From assembly GCF_000423665.1 (NCBI RefSeq), contig NZ_KE384073.1, forward strand, positions 76,144-140,143: a stretch of DNA of 64,000 nucleotides. The letters are read 5' to 3'. Of the stretch, positions 54,961 to 62,326 are shown piece by piece. The translations under genes were made by a program, and so were the position numbers. Origin of the DNA: Solirubrobacter soli DSM 22325. Lineage in GTDB: Bacteria > Actinomycetota > Thermoleophilia > Solirubrobacterales > Solirubrobacteraceae. The notes under the pieces were generated by a model. That model saw only the letters and a program-made list of their open reading frames with translations. It ran no database searches and was not told where the DNA came from. Position 1 is the stretch's first letter; each line of letters opens with the position of its first letter.

Positions 54961-56006
54961 AACGGCGAGTCCTGATCACCGGTGTCAGCACCATCTGGGG
55001 CGGCCGCCTCGCCCAGGAGCTCGAGAAGGACCCGGACAACGAGGCGATCATCGGCGTCAGCCCTGACGACCCGTCCTGCCCGCTGGAGCGCACGGAGTAC
55101 GTCCGCGTCGGCACGCAGCACGCGCTCCTGCGGCGGATCGTCCACGCCGCGAACATCGACACGGTCGTGGACACCCGCCTGATCGTGGACTCGACGACCG
55201 CGTCGGCGCGGGTCGCGCACGAGATGAACGTGCTCGGCACGATGAACGTGCTCGCGGCCTGCGGCGGGCCGGACTCGCCGGTGACGAAGGTCGTCTTCAA
55301 GTCCTCGGCGCACTACTACGGATGCGAGCGCGACGACCCCAGCTTCTTCACCGAGGAGATGCGACGCCCGCACCCGCCCAACACGAAGATCGAGGCCGAC
55401 ATCGTCGAGGCCGACGACGCGGTCCAGGAGTTCGCCGCGCGCAACCCCAAGGCCACGGTCACGACGCTGCGCTTCTGCAACGGCCTCGGTCCGGACGTGC
55501 ACACGAGCCACTCGGCGCTGCTCAGCCTGCCGGTCGTGCCCGGCATCCTCGGGTTCGACCCGCGCTACCAGTTCGTGCACGAGGACGACATGGTCGGCGC
55601 GCTGCACCACGCCGTCGCGAACGACATCCCGGGTGTCCACAACGTGGCGCCCGACGGGGTGCTCGCGCTGAGCGAGGTCGCGAGCCTGCTGGGGAAGCCG
55701 TACGCGCCGCTGCTGCCGCCGATCGGTACTGCGCTGGCGACCGGACTTACCAATCGGATCGGCGTGCGCATTCCCGATGAGGTGCGCCGGCAGCTGCGCT
55801 ACGGCCGCGGGCTCGACAACCGCCGGATCAAGCAGACGGGGTTCCGTTTCGACCTGACGACCCGGGAAACGGTGCAAGCGTTTGCAGCGGCTCTGCGCCT
55901 GAAACCGCTGCGCGAGAGCGGAGAAGCGCCATATCGCTACGAACGCGAAGTGGAGGAATTCCTCCGCTGGTCACCCAGCGTTCATAGAGACGAGTCAGGC
56001 AGCTGA
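54957..56006 (+). CDS. Extended-SDR NAD-dependent epimerase/dehydratase
   Basis: 349 aa. The Rossmann motif LITGVSTIWGGRLAQEL is at the N-terminus; NVLGTMNVLAAC and VFKSSAHYYG follow. The catalytic Y-x3-K of extended SDRs is not visible after SSAHYYG, so it may be an atypical SDR. The partner gene encodes an acyltransferase, suggesting a lipid or envelope role; this is inference. Confidence 0.85.
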   Translation: MKRRVLITGVSTIWGGRLAQELEKDPDNEAIIGVSPDDPSCPLERTEYVRVGTQHALLRRIVHAANIDTVVDTRLIVDSTTASARVAHEMNVLGTMNVLAACGGPDSPVTKVVFKSSAHYYGCERDDPSFFTEEMRRPHPPNTKIEADIVEADDAVQEFAARNPKATVTTLRFCNGLGPDVHTSHSALLSLPVVPGILGFDPRYQFVHEDDMVGALHHAVANDIPGVHNVAPDGVLALSEVASLLGKPYAPLLPPIGTALATGLTNRIGVRIPDEVRRQLRYGRGLDNRRIKQTGFRFDLTTRETVQAFAAALRLKPLRESGEAPYRYEREVEEFLRWSPSVHRDESGS

Positions 56007-56052
56007 CGCGAAGAGCGGCTTGCAGGACTTCCCGTCCCGCCGCTGAGACGCC

Positions 56053-56058
56053 TACCAT
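56053..56058 (+). promoter_or_regulatory. -10 box (TACCAT) of the L,D-transpeptidase
   Basis: TACCAT ends 11 nt before ATG 56070, like the ribosomal-protein promoters. Confidence 0.55.
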
Positions 56059-56069
56059 CTGCGGACCCA

Positions 56070-57110
56070 ATGCGTACTCGTCTCATCGTTCTCGTTGCCT
56101 TCGTGGCATTCCTCGGCATCGGTGTGGTGGCCGGGGCGTATCTATACGACAACTCCAAGAAGGACCTGATCGCCGAGGGCGTGAAGGTCAACGGAGTACC
56201 GATCGGGGGCATGTCGCGAGCTCAGGCGGAGAAGAAGCTCTCCGCGACGCTGCTCGCCCCGCTCGACCGGCCGGTGAAGGCGACGTACAAGGACCACACC
56301 TACACGCTGACGCAGAAGGCGGCGGCGATCGGGATCGACATCCGCGGCTCGGTGGACAAGGCGCTCGCGCGCTCGCAGGAGGGCAACATGTTCTCCCGCT
56401 CGTGGCGCAACGTCCGCAACCAGTCGCTCAACCAGGAGCTGGCGGCGGAGGTCTCCTACAACAAGCCGGCGATCGACAAGCTCGTCAAGCGGGTGCGCAA
56501 GTCGCTCGAGAAGAAGCCGGTGGACGCGAAGGTCGATCTGACGAAGGGCTTCATCGACGAGCACGGCTCGAGCACGGGCCTGCGCGTCAAGTACAACACG
56601 CTGGCCAAGGAGCTCGAGTCGACGCTGCTCAGCCCCGGCAAGACCGACGACGTGGCGATCAGGACGACGGTCGTGCAGCCGAAGGTCTCGACCGCGCAGC
56701 TGGCCAAGAAGTATCCAGCCGTGCTGATCGTCGACCGGAACTCGTTCAAGCTCACGCTCTACAAGAACCTCAAGAAGGCCAAGACCTACGGGATCGCCGT
56801 CGGCCAGGTCGGGCTCGAGACGCCCGCCGGCCTGTATTCGATCCAGAACAAGGCGGTCAACCCGGCGTGGCACGTGCCGAACTCCGCATGGGCGGGTGAT
56901 CTGGCGGGCAAGGTGATCCCTGGCGATGACCCGTCGAACCCGATCAAGGCCCGCTGGCTGGGCATCTATGACGGCGTCGGCGTCCACGGCACGTCCGACG
57001 ACTCGTCGATCGGCTCAGCGGCCTCACACGGCTGCATCCGGATGCACGTACCGGACGTCGAGGAGCTCTACGACCAGGTCCCGGTCGGAGCGCCCATCTA
57101 CATCGCCTAG
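56070..57110 (+). CDS. L,D-transpeptidase (YkuD) with peptidoglycan-binding domain
   Basis: 346 aa. An N-terminal membrane anchor (RLIVLVAFVAFLGIGVVAGAYLY), a PG-binding_4-like region (VNGVPIGGMSRAQAEKKLSATL), and the YkuD catalytic domain with VHGTSDDSSIGSAASHGCIRM (H...SHGC; Cys nucleophile). It makes 3-3 crosslinks in peptidoglycan. It converges on a small gene with a 4-bp overlap. Confidence 0.94.
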   Translation: MRTRLIVLVAFVAFLGIGVVAGAYLYDNSKKDLIAEGVKVNGVPIGGMSRAQAEKKLSATLLAPLDRPVKATYKDHTYTLTQKAAAIGIDIRGSVDKALARSQEGNMFSRSWRNVRNQSLNQELAAEVSYNKPAIDKLVKRVRKSLEKKPVDAKVDLTKGFIDEHGSSTGLRVKYNTLAKELESTLLSPGKTDDVAIRTTVVQPKVSTAQLAKKYPAVLIVDRNSFKLTLYKNLKKAKTYGIAVGQVGLETPAGLYSIQNKAVNPAWHVPNSAWAGDLAGKVIPGDDPSNPIKARWLGIYDGVGVHGTSDDSSIGSAASHGCIRMHVPDVEELYDQVPVGAPIYIA

Positions 57111-57403
57111 TTCGTCCAGATCGACGGAGAGACCTCGCCGATCTCGGCGGGGTCGACTTCCTGCCAGCCCTGCTGCAGCAGGGAGGCATGGTGATCGGAG
57201 TGGCGAATGACGAGGGTGCCGATGAACACGCCCTTGGTCTCCTTGCGCATCACCGCGTACCACAGCGTGCTCGCGTCGCGATCGCCGCGGACCGCGTGCC
57301 ACGGGAGCGCCGGCGGCTTCTCCGGCACGGCGAGGCCCCGCTCGATGAGCTGCTCGAGGGTGGCGACCTGACCGGTGGACGTGTCGATGAAGAAGGCGCT
57401 CAC
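57107..57403 (-). CDS. Small hypothetical protein
   Basis: 98 aa from GTG 57403 (SAFFIDTSTGQVATLEQLIERG ... WHAVRGDRDASTLWYAVMRKETKGVFIG). Not recognised; looks alpha/beta. TAGTGT lies 8 nt before the GTG, and GGGGGG could act as a Shine-Dalgarno. Its start region overlaps the annotated start of xerC on the other strand. Confidence 0.6.
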   Translation of the reverse strand: MSAFFIDTSTGQVATLEQLIERGLAVPEKPPALPWHAVRGDRDASTLWYAVMRKETKGVFIGTLVIRHSDHHASLLQQGWQEVDPAEIGEVSPSIWTN

Positions 57404-58319
57404 GCCCCCCAACACTACGACGGCGGTCTCCGAGCCCTGGCGCGCCGCGCTGCGGACGTTCGACGCCGACCTGCAACGGCGGGGCGCGGCCGACCGCACC
57501 CGCCGCGCGTACGGAACCGACGCCGCCGAGCTGGCGGCCTGGGCGACCGCCAACGGACTGACGCCCCAGCAGGTCGACTACAAGGTCCTCAGGCGCTGGG
57601 CGGCGCGGCTGAGCCAGCGCGGCGCGGCGCCGCGCACGATGGCGCGCAAGCTGGCGTCGACCCGCGGCTTGTTCCGCAGCCTGCTCGAGCACGGCGAGGT
57701 CACCAGTAATCCTGCTGACCTACTGCCTGCACCGCGGCTGCCACAGACACTGCCCAAGACCCTCAAGCCCGACGACGTCGCCCGCCTGCTGGAGAAGATC
57801 CCTGCATCCACGCCACTCGAGCAGCGCGACCGCGCCCTGTTCGAGCTCGCGTACTCGAGCGGTCTGCGGGCCGAGGAGCTCGTCGATCTCGATGTCAACA
57901 GCATCAACTTCGACCAAGAGCAGGTCCGTGTCGAGGGAAAGGGTGCTAAGACCAGGTTCGTGCCCACTGGTGAGCCGGCGTTGCGCAGCATCGCGACCTA
58001 TCTGGAACGCGCCCGTCCGGCGTTGTCCGGCGCCGATCCCGAGCCCGCGCTCTTCCTCTCGAAGAGCGGCAAACGCTTGTCCACCAGCGACGTCCGGCGG
58101 CGCCTGCGGGTGTGGGCCCGGCACGCCGCCACGCAGACCGGCGTGCACCCGCACGCCCTGCGTCACTCCTTCGCCACCCATCTTCTCGAGGGCGGCGCGG
58201 ACCTGCGGGCGATCCAGGAGATGCTGGGTCACGCCAGCATCTCGACGACCCAGGTCTACACTCGGGTAGAGTCCGCCCGGCTTCGGGCGGCATACGCTAA
58301 GAGCCACCCGCGGGCATAA
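57387..58319 (+). CDS. xerC: Tyrosine recombinase XerC-like
   Basis: 310 aa. The SAM-like N-terminal domain (FDADLQRRGAADRTRRAYGTDAAELAAW) and catalytic domain with Arg in YSSGLRAEELVDL, Lys in VEGKGAKTRFVP, HALRHSFATHLL and LGHASISTTQVYTRV (Tyr). The position just before whiG, in a core region, and the typical size fit the chromosome dimer-resolving recombinase rather than a phage integrase. The start is uncertain: ATG 57387 overlaps the divergent gene, and no later canonical start precedes the conserved region. Confidence 0.9.
   Translation: MKKALTPPNTTTAVSEPWRAALRTFDADLQRRGAADRTRRAYGTDAAELAAWATANGLTPQQVDYKVLRRWAARLSQRGAAPRTMARKLASTRGLFRSLLEHGEVTSNPADLLPAPRLPQTLPKTLKPDDVARLLEKIPASTPLEQRDRALFELAYSSGLRAEELVDLDVNSINFDQEQVRVEGKGAKTRFVPTGEPALRSIATYLERARPALSGADPEPALFLSKSGKRLSTSDVRRRLRVWARHAATQTGVHPHALRHSFATHLLEGGADLRAIQEMLGHASISTTQVYTRVESARLRAAYAKSHPRA
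57412..57417 (-). promoter_or_regulatory. -10 box (TAGTGT) of the 98-aa gene
   Basis: On the minus strand TAGTGT ends 8 nt before GTG 57403, within the 5' part of xerC. Confidence 0.45.
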
Positions 58320-58330
58320 AAGAGGCCGCT

Positions 58331-59116
58331 CTGGAGACCAACGTCAAAGCGATCGAGCTGAAGGACCTGTGGCGCCGGTATAAGACCGACGGCAGCGATA
58401 AGGCCCGCGAACAGCTCGTCGTCGCCTACTCACCACTCGTCAAGTACGTGGCCGGACGCATGTCGTCCGGATTGCCGGCGCATGTGGAAGAGGCCGATCT
58501 CATCTCCTATGGCCTGCTCGGCCTGATCAACGCGATCGAGCGTTTCGACCTCACCCGCGAGATCAAGTTCGAGACCTACGCGATCACCCGCATCAAGGGT
58601 GCGATCATCGACGAGCTGCGCGCCCTGGACTGGGTGCCGCGCTCCGTCCGTGCCCGCGCCCGCGAGATCGAGAAGGTCCACGCCAAGCTCGAGCACCAGC
58701 TGCACCGGACGCCGACGGACGAGGAGATGGCGCGGGCGCTGGACATCTCCACCGCGGAGTTCCAGGACGCGCTGGTCAAGATCTCGACGTCGACGGTCGT
58801 CGCGCTCGACGAGCTGTGGGCGGTCTCGGACTCCTCCGGCGACGCCGTCAGCCTGCTCGACACGCTGCAGGACCCGGACGCGCCGGACCCTGAGGCGCTG
58901 CTCGCGCAGTCCGAGGTCAAGGACCGCCTGGCGGACGCGATCGCGGCCTTGCCCGAGCGCGAGAAGCTCGTGATCGCCCTCTACTACTACGAGAACCTCA
59001 CCCTCCGAGAGATCGGCGAGGTCCTCGGCGTGACCGAGTCGCGTATCTCCCAGCTGCACACCAAGGCCGTCCTGCGCCTGAAGTCGCGCCTCCAGGCCGA
59101 CAATCTTCGCGACTAA
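58331..59116 (+). CDS. whiG: FliA/WhiG-type RNA polymerase sigma factor
   Basis: 261 aa from CTG 58331. Region 1.2/2.1 ELKDLWRRYKTDGSDKAREQLVVAYSPLVKYVAGRMSSGLP, region 2 ADLISYGLLGLINAIERFD, region 3 and region 4 ALYYYENLTLREIGEVLGVTESRISQLHTKAV are all present. No ATG/GTG/TTG occurs before GTG 58448, which would delete region 2.1. AGAGG lies five nt before the CTG. WhiG controls sporulation in Streptomyces and FliA flagella; no such genes are nearby, so the regulon is unknown. Confidence 0.9.
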   Translation: METNVKAIELKDLWRRYKTDGSDKAREQLVVAYSPLVKYVAGRMSSGLPAHVEEADLISYGLLGLINAIERFDLTREIKFETYAITRIKGAIIDELRALDWVPRSVRARAREIEKVHAKLEHQLHRTPTDEEMARALDISTAEFQDALVKISTSTVVALDELWAVSDSSGDAVSLLDTLQDPDAPDPEALLAQSEVKDRLADAIAALPEREKLVIALYYYENLTLREIGEVLGVTESRISQLHTKAVLRLKSRLQADNLRD

Positions 59117-59141
59117 GGGCACAAACTTCAGCGGCTGGCGG

Positions 59142-59173
59142 TAGCGTTCACCCCTCGGACATATCTCCGAGGG
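59142..59173 (+). promoter_or_regulatory. EF-G paralogue promoter and 5' hairpin
   Basis: TAGCGT (59142-59147) is followed by CCCTCGGA/TCCGAGGG (59152-59159 and 59166-59173), an 8-bp stem with a 6-nt loop at the likely transcript 5' end. A purine-rich Shine-Dalgarno and the ATG at 59191 follow. This is a leadered gene in a mainly leaderless set. Confidence 0.5.
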
Positions 59174-59190
59174 AGAGAGAGGTATAGGCA

Positions 59191-61251
59191 ATGCCGCACG
59201 CCGCAGACAGGATCCGCAACGTGGCCCTAGTGGGCCACCGAGGGAGCGGGAAGACGTCGTTGCACGAGGCGCTGCTGTTTGAGGCGGGAGCGACGACGAG
59301 GCTCGGCTCGGTGGCTGACGGGACGACGATCTCGGATTCCGACGAGGACGAGAAGTCGCGGGGCATGTCCATCTCCGCGTCGCTCGCCTCGTTCGAGTGG
59401 CGCGACACGAAGGTCAACCTGATCGACACGCCGGGCGAGCCGAGTTTCATCGCGGACGCCTTGGGCGCGCTGCGCGTGTGCGAGTCGGCGATCTTCGTCG
59501 TCAACGGCGTGATGGGCGTCGAGGTCTCCACGCGGCGCCTGTGGGAGCGCGCGCAGGAGCTCCACGTCGCACGCCTGGTCTACGTGAACATGCTCGACCG
59601 CGAACGGGCCGACTACTTCCGGACGCTCGATTCGCTCAAGGAGGCCTTCGGGCCGCACGTGGTCGCCACCGAGATCCCGATCGGCGCGGAGCACGAGCTC
59701 AACGGCCTGATCGACCTCGTGGACATGAAGGCCTACACGTACGCGGACGGGACGGCGACCGAGATCCCGATTCCTGACGACCTGCAGGCGCAGGCCCAGG
59801 AGTACCGCGAGAAGCTGATGGACGAGGTCGCCGAGAACTCCGAGGCGCTGATGGAGCGCTACCTGGAGGGCGAGGAGATCTCCCACGACGAGATCGTCCA
59901 CGCGCTCGAGGAGGGCACCGACACCGGCCACATCTTCCCGGTCACCTGCGGCGTCGCCACGACGCGGCTGGGCGCGAACCGGCTGCTGGAGGCGATCATC
60001 GACGACCTGCCGTCGCCGGCCCAGCACGAGCGCGTCCAGGTCGAGGAGGGCTTCCACCTCGAGCCCGACCCCGAGGGCGAGATGTTCGCCTACGTGTTCA
60101 AGACCCGCGCCGACCCGTTCGCCGGCCGGATCAACCTCTTCCGCGTCTACCAGGGCACGGTGACGCACGACACGCAGGTGATGAACACCCGCACCCACCA
60201 CAAGGAGCGCATAGGCCAGCTCCTGGTCCCGCGCGGCAAGGACGTCAGCCACGCCGACGCGTTCGGCCCCGGCGACATCGGTGCGGTGGCCAAGCTCAAG
60301 GAGACCCACGCGGGCGACTGGCTGGCGGCGCGCGACCAGCCGATCCACATGCCGCGCATCAAGCTTCCGGCCCCGGTCATGGCGTTCGCCATGGAGCCCA
60401 GGAACAAGGGCGACGAGGACAAGGTGTACACCGCCCTGCGCCGGCTGCAGGAGGAGGACCCGACGATCGACCTGCACCGCGACGACCAGACCGGCGAGCA
60501 GATCGTCGCCGGCCTGAGCCAGATCCACGTCGAGGTGATCATCGACCGGATGAAGTCGCGGTTCGGCGCCGAGGTCACGCTCAAGCCGCCGCGGGTGCCC
60601 TATCAGGAGACGATCCGCGGCACCGCCAAGGCCCACGGCCGGCATAAGAAGCAGACCGGCGGCCGCGGCCAGTTCGGCGACTGCCACATCACGGTCGAGC
60701 CGCTCCCCGGCGGCGAGTTCGAGTTCGTCAACGCGATCAAGGGCGGCGTGATCCCGCAGGGCTTCATCCCGGCGGTCGAGAAAGGCGTCCTGGAAGCGAT
60801 GCAGTCCGGCAGCGTGGCGGGGTATCCGGTCAAGGGCGTGCGGGTGACGCTCTTCGACGGCAGCTACCACACGGTCGACTCCTCCGAGATGGCATTCAAG
60901 CTCGCGGGCAGCCTCGCGATGAAGGAGGCCATGGCCCAGTGCTCGCCGGTGCTGCTGGAGCCGATCATGCTCGTCACCGCGTCCGTCCCCGAGGAGAACG
61001 TCGGTGACGTGATGGGTGACCTGAGCTCTCGGCGCGGGCGCCCGCTGGGCACCGAGGGCGTGGGCGGCATGACCGACGTCAAGGCCGAGGTCCCGATGAG
61101 CGAGATGCTCACTTACGCTCCGGATCTGCGCGCGATCACCGGCGGCCAGGGCGAGTACACGCTCGAGTTCCTGCGCTACGAGGAGATCCCGGCACACCTC
61201 GCGCAGAAGGTCGCCGACAAGGCCAAGGAAGAGGCGGAAGCGGTCGCATAA
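59191..61251 (+). CDS. Elongation factor G-like GTPase (EF-G2/FusA2 type)
   Basis: 686 aa, all five EF-G domains. The GTPase motifs deviate from canonical EF-G: G1 GHRGSGKTSL instead of GHxDxGKT, G2 within RGMSISAS, G3 DTPGEPSF (not DTPGHVDF) and G4 NMLDRERADY (not NKxD). Such changes mark the EF-G2/EF-G-like paralogues, whose role in translocation or ribosome rescue is unclear. C-terminal HKKQTGGRGQFGDCHI and domain V are normal. Good Shine-Dalgarno. Confidence 0.88.
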   Translation: MPHAADRIRNVALVGHRGSGKTSLHEALLFEAGATTRLGSVADGTTISDSDEDEKSRGMSISASLASFEWRDTKVNLIDTPGEPSFIADALGALRVCESAIFVVNGVMGVEVSTRRLWERAQELHVARLVYVNMLDRERADYFRTLDSLKEAFGPHVVATEIPIGAEHELNGLIDLVDMKAYTYADGTATEIPIPDDLQAQAQEYREKLMDEVAENSEALMERYLEGEEISHDEIVHALEEGTDTGHIFPVTCGVATTRLGANRLLEAIIDDLPSPAQHERVQVEEGFHLEPDPEGEMFAYVFKTRADPFAGRINLFRVYQGTVTHDTQVMNTRTHHKERIGQLLVPRGKDVSHADAFGPGDIGAVAKLKETHAGDWLAARDQPIHMPRIKLPAPVMAFAMEPRNKGDEDKVYTALRRLQEEDPTIDLHRDDQTGEQIVAGLSQIHVEVIIDRMKSRFGAEVTLKPPRVPYQETIRGTAKAHGRHKKQTGGRGQFGDCHITVEPLPGGEFEFVNAIKGGVIPQGFIPAVEKGVLEAMQSGSVAGYPVKGVRVTLFDGSYHTVDSSEMAFKLAGSLAMKEAMAQCSPVLLEPIMLVTASVPEENVGDVMGDLSSRRGRPLGTEGVGGMTDVKAEVPMSEMLTYAPDLRAITGGQGEYTLEFLRYEEIPAHLAQKVADKAKEEAEAVA

Positions 61252-61300
61252 AGGCCTGCGGGGGCGAGGGATGCTCGTTGCTACCCTCGCCCTCCAAGCA

Positions 61301-61990
61301 ATGGCCAGGACCCGCGACATCCGCACCAACCAGCTCGACATCGCCTGCGACGTCTGCGGGCGCACGCTGCTGCGCGGCGAGCACGCCGAGCACTACCTGG
61401 CGGGCGGCGAGCGGCGGATGGTCTGCGACCTGTGCACGGCCCGCGCGCAGCACGAGGGCTGGATCCGCGAGTCGGGCGCCGACGACCTCGAGATGCGCCA
61501 CCCGCGCCACGAGCGCCGGCCGTTCATGGAGCGCCTGCGGGCCACCCGGCGCGAGCGCGCCCGTGAGGCCCAGCACGACGAGGTCGAGGTGTCAGAGCCG
61601 GTGACGCCGCTGCCCGAGGCGACGCTCCCGCCCCGGCGCGAGTCGCGCAGTCACATCCGCGCGGTGCCGACCAACGCCGAGCTGAAGATGCAGCGCGCGA
61701 TCGACGTCTTCAACTCGTCCGACCACACGCGCACGGTCGGCGGCGTCGCCCGCTCGCTCGGCGCGCCGGGCGTGTGCGTGCGCCCGCGGCCGGAGCGTCC
61801 GGCGGTCGTCTCGATCACCGTGATGTGGGAGCTGTCCTGGTACCGCTTCGAGGTCGACCTCTCCGACGAGGCGGGCGGCGTGCGACGCGATGCGCAGGGC
61901 GACGAATTGTCCGAGCTGATACCGGAGGAGCAGGTGGTGAACGCCGCAGCCGACGAGCGTGGCGCACTTCACCTGCAAGTCAACACATGA
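61301..61990 (+). CDS. Hypothetical protein with N-terminal zinc-ribbon-like domain
   Basis: 229 aa. CDVCGRTLLRGEHAEHYLAGGERRMVCDLCTARA has CxxC and CxxC spaced like a treble-clef or zinc ribbon. The middle is basic and disordered (ERLRATRRERAREAQ). The C-terminal MQRAIDVFNSSDHTRTVGGVARSLG and a beta-hairpin (VVSITVMWELSWYRFEVDL) look folded. Not recognised. TACCCT lies 13 nt before the ATG. Confidence 0.68.
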   Translation: MARTRDIRTNQLDIACDVCGRTLLRGEHAEHYLAGGERRMVCDLCTARAQHEGWIRESGADDLEMRHPRHERRPFMERLRATRRERAREAQHDEVEVSEPVTPLPEATLPPRRESRSHIRAVPTNAELKMQRAIDVFNSSDHTRTVGGVARSLGAPGVCVRPRPERPAVVSITVMWELSWYRFEVDLSDEAGGVRRDAQGDELSELIPEEQVVNAAADERGALHLQVNT

Positions 61991-62017
61991 CCGATCGGTT
62001 TCCACCGGTCAAGGGGC

Positions 62018-62023
62018 TAGGAT
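62018..62023 (+). promoter_or_regulatory. -10 box (TAGGAT)
   Basis: TAGGAT ends 7 nt before GTG 62031, the same hexamer and spacing as at 19050. Confidence 0.6.
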
Positions 62024-62030
62024 CGCGCTC

Positions 62031-62246
62031 GTGATCTATTGCGTCGTACCGGAGCCGTTGGCGGACGAGCTCTACCCCAAGCTCGCCGACTACTACGAAG
62101 ACGATCCCAACGTGACGGTCATCGTCGACCGCCGCAAGAAGGAGCGTCGCCTGCCGGGGTCCACGGGTGGCGGCCAGCGGGAGATCCGCGACCGCAGACG
62201 CGCGAGGATCACGGGCGACTTCCCGCCCTTCGCTTCCGTCGAGTGA
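62031..62246 (+). CDS. Small hypothetical protein
   Basis: 71 aa from GTG 62031. IYCVVPEPLADELYPKLADYYEDDPNVTVIVDRRKKERR is a plausible alpha/beta start, followed by a basic, Gly-rich tail with GGGQREIRDRRRARITGDFP. Not recognised. The start is chosen because TAGGAT precedes it by 7 nt; the upstream ATG at 61959 lies inside the previous gene. Confidence 0.6.
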   Translation: MIYCVVPEPLADELYPKLADYYEDDPNVTVIVDRRKKERRLPGSTGGGQREIRDRRRARITGDFPPFASVE

Positions 62247-62295
62247 CGCGGCTCCGCGCTACCAACGCGCGGAGAGGTTGAAGCCGGGGCGGCCC

Positions 62296-62320
62296 CTCCG
62301 CCCCACCCCGATCATCCGAC
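62296..62320. repeat. Second repeat family, copy B
   Basis: Identical over 25 bases to 9259-9283. GGGGCGG (62287-62293) pairs with CCGCCCC just inside it to form a hairpin. It lies between convergent gene ends. Confidence 0.7.
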
Positions 62321-62326
62321 CTTCAA

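Noticed and set aside
57375..57553. Longer version of the minus-strand 98-aa gene starting at 57553
   Set aside because: The extra N-terminal residues are antisense to xerC and Arg/Ala/Ser-rich. The GTG at 57403 has a -10 at proper distance.
57387..58319. Prophage or integrative element marked by the tyrosine recombinase
   Set aside because: No attachment-site duplication, tRNA or phage genes are present, and the recombinase sits in a core chromosomal context next to a sigma factor.
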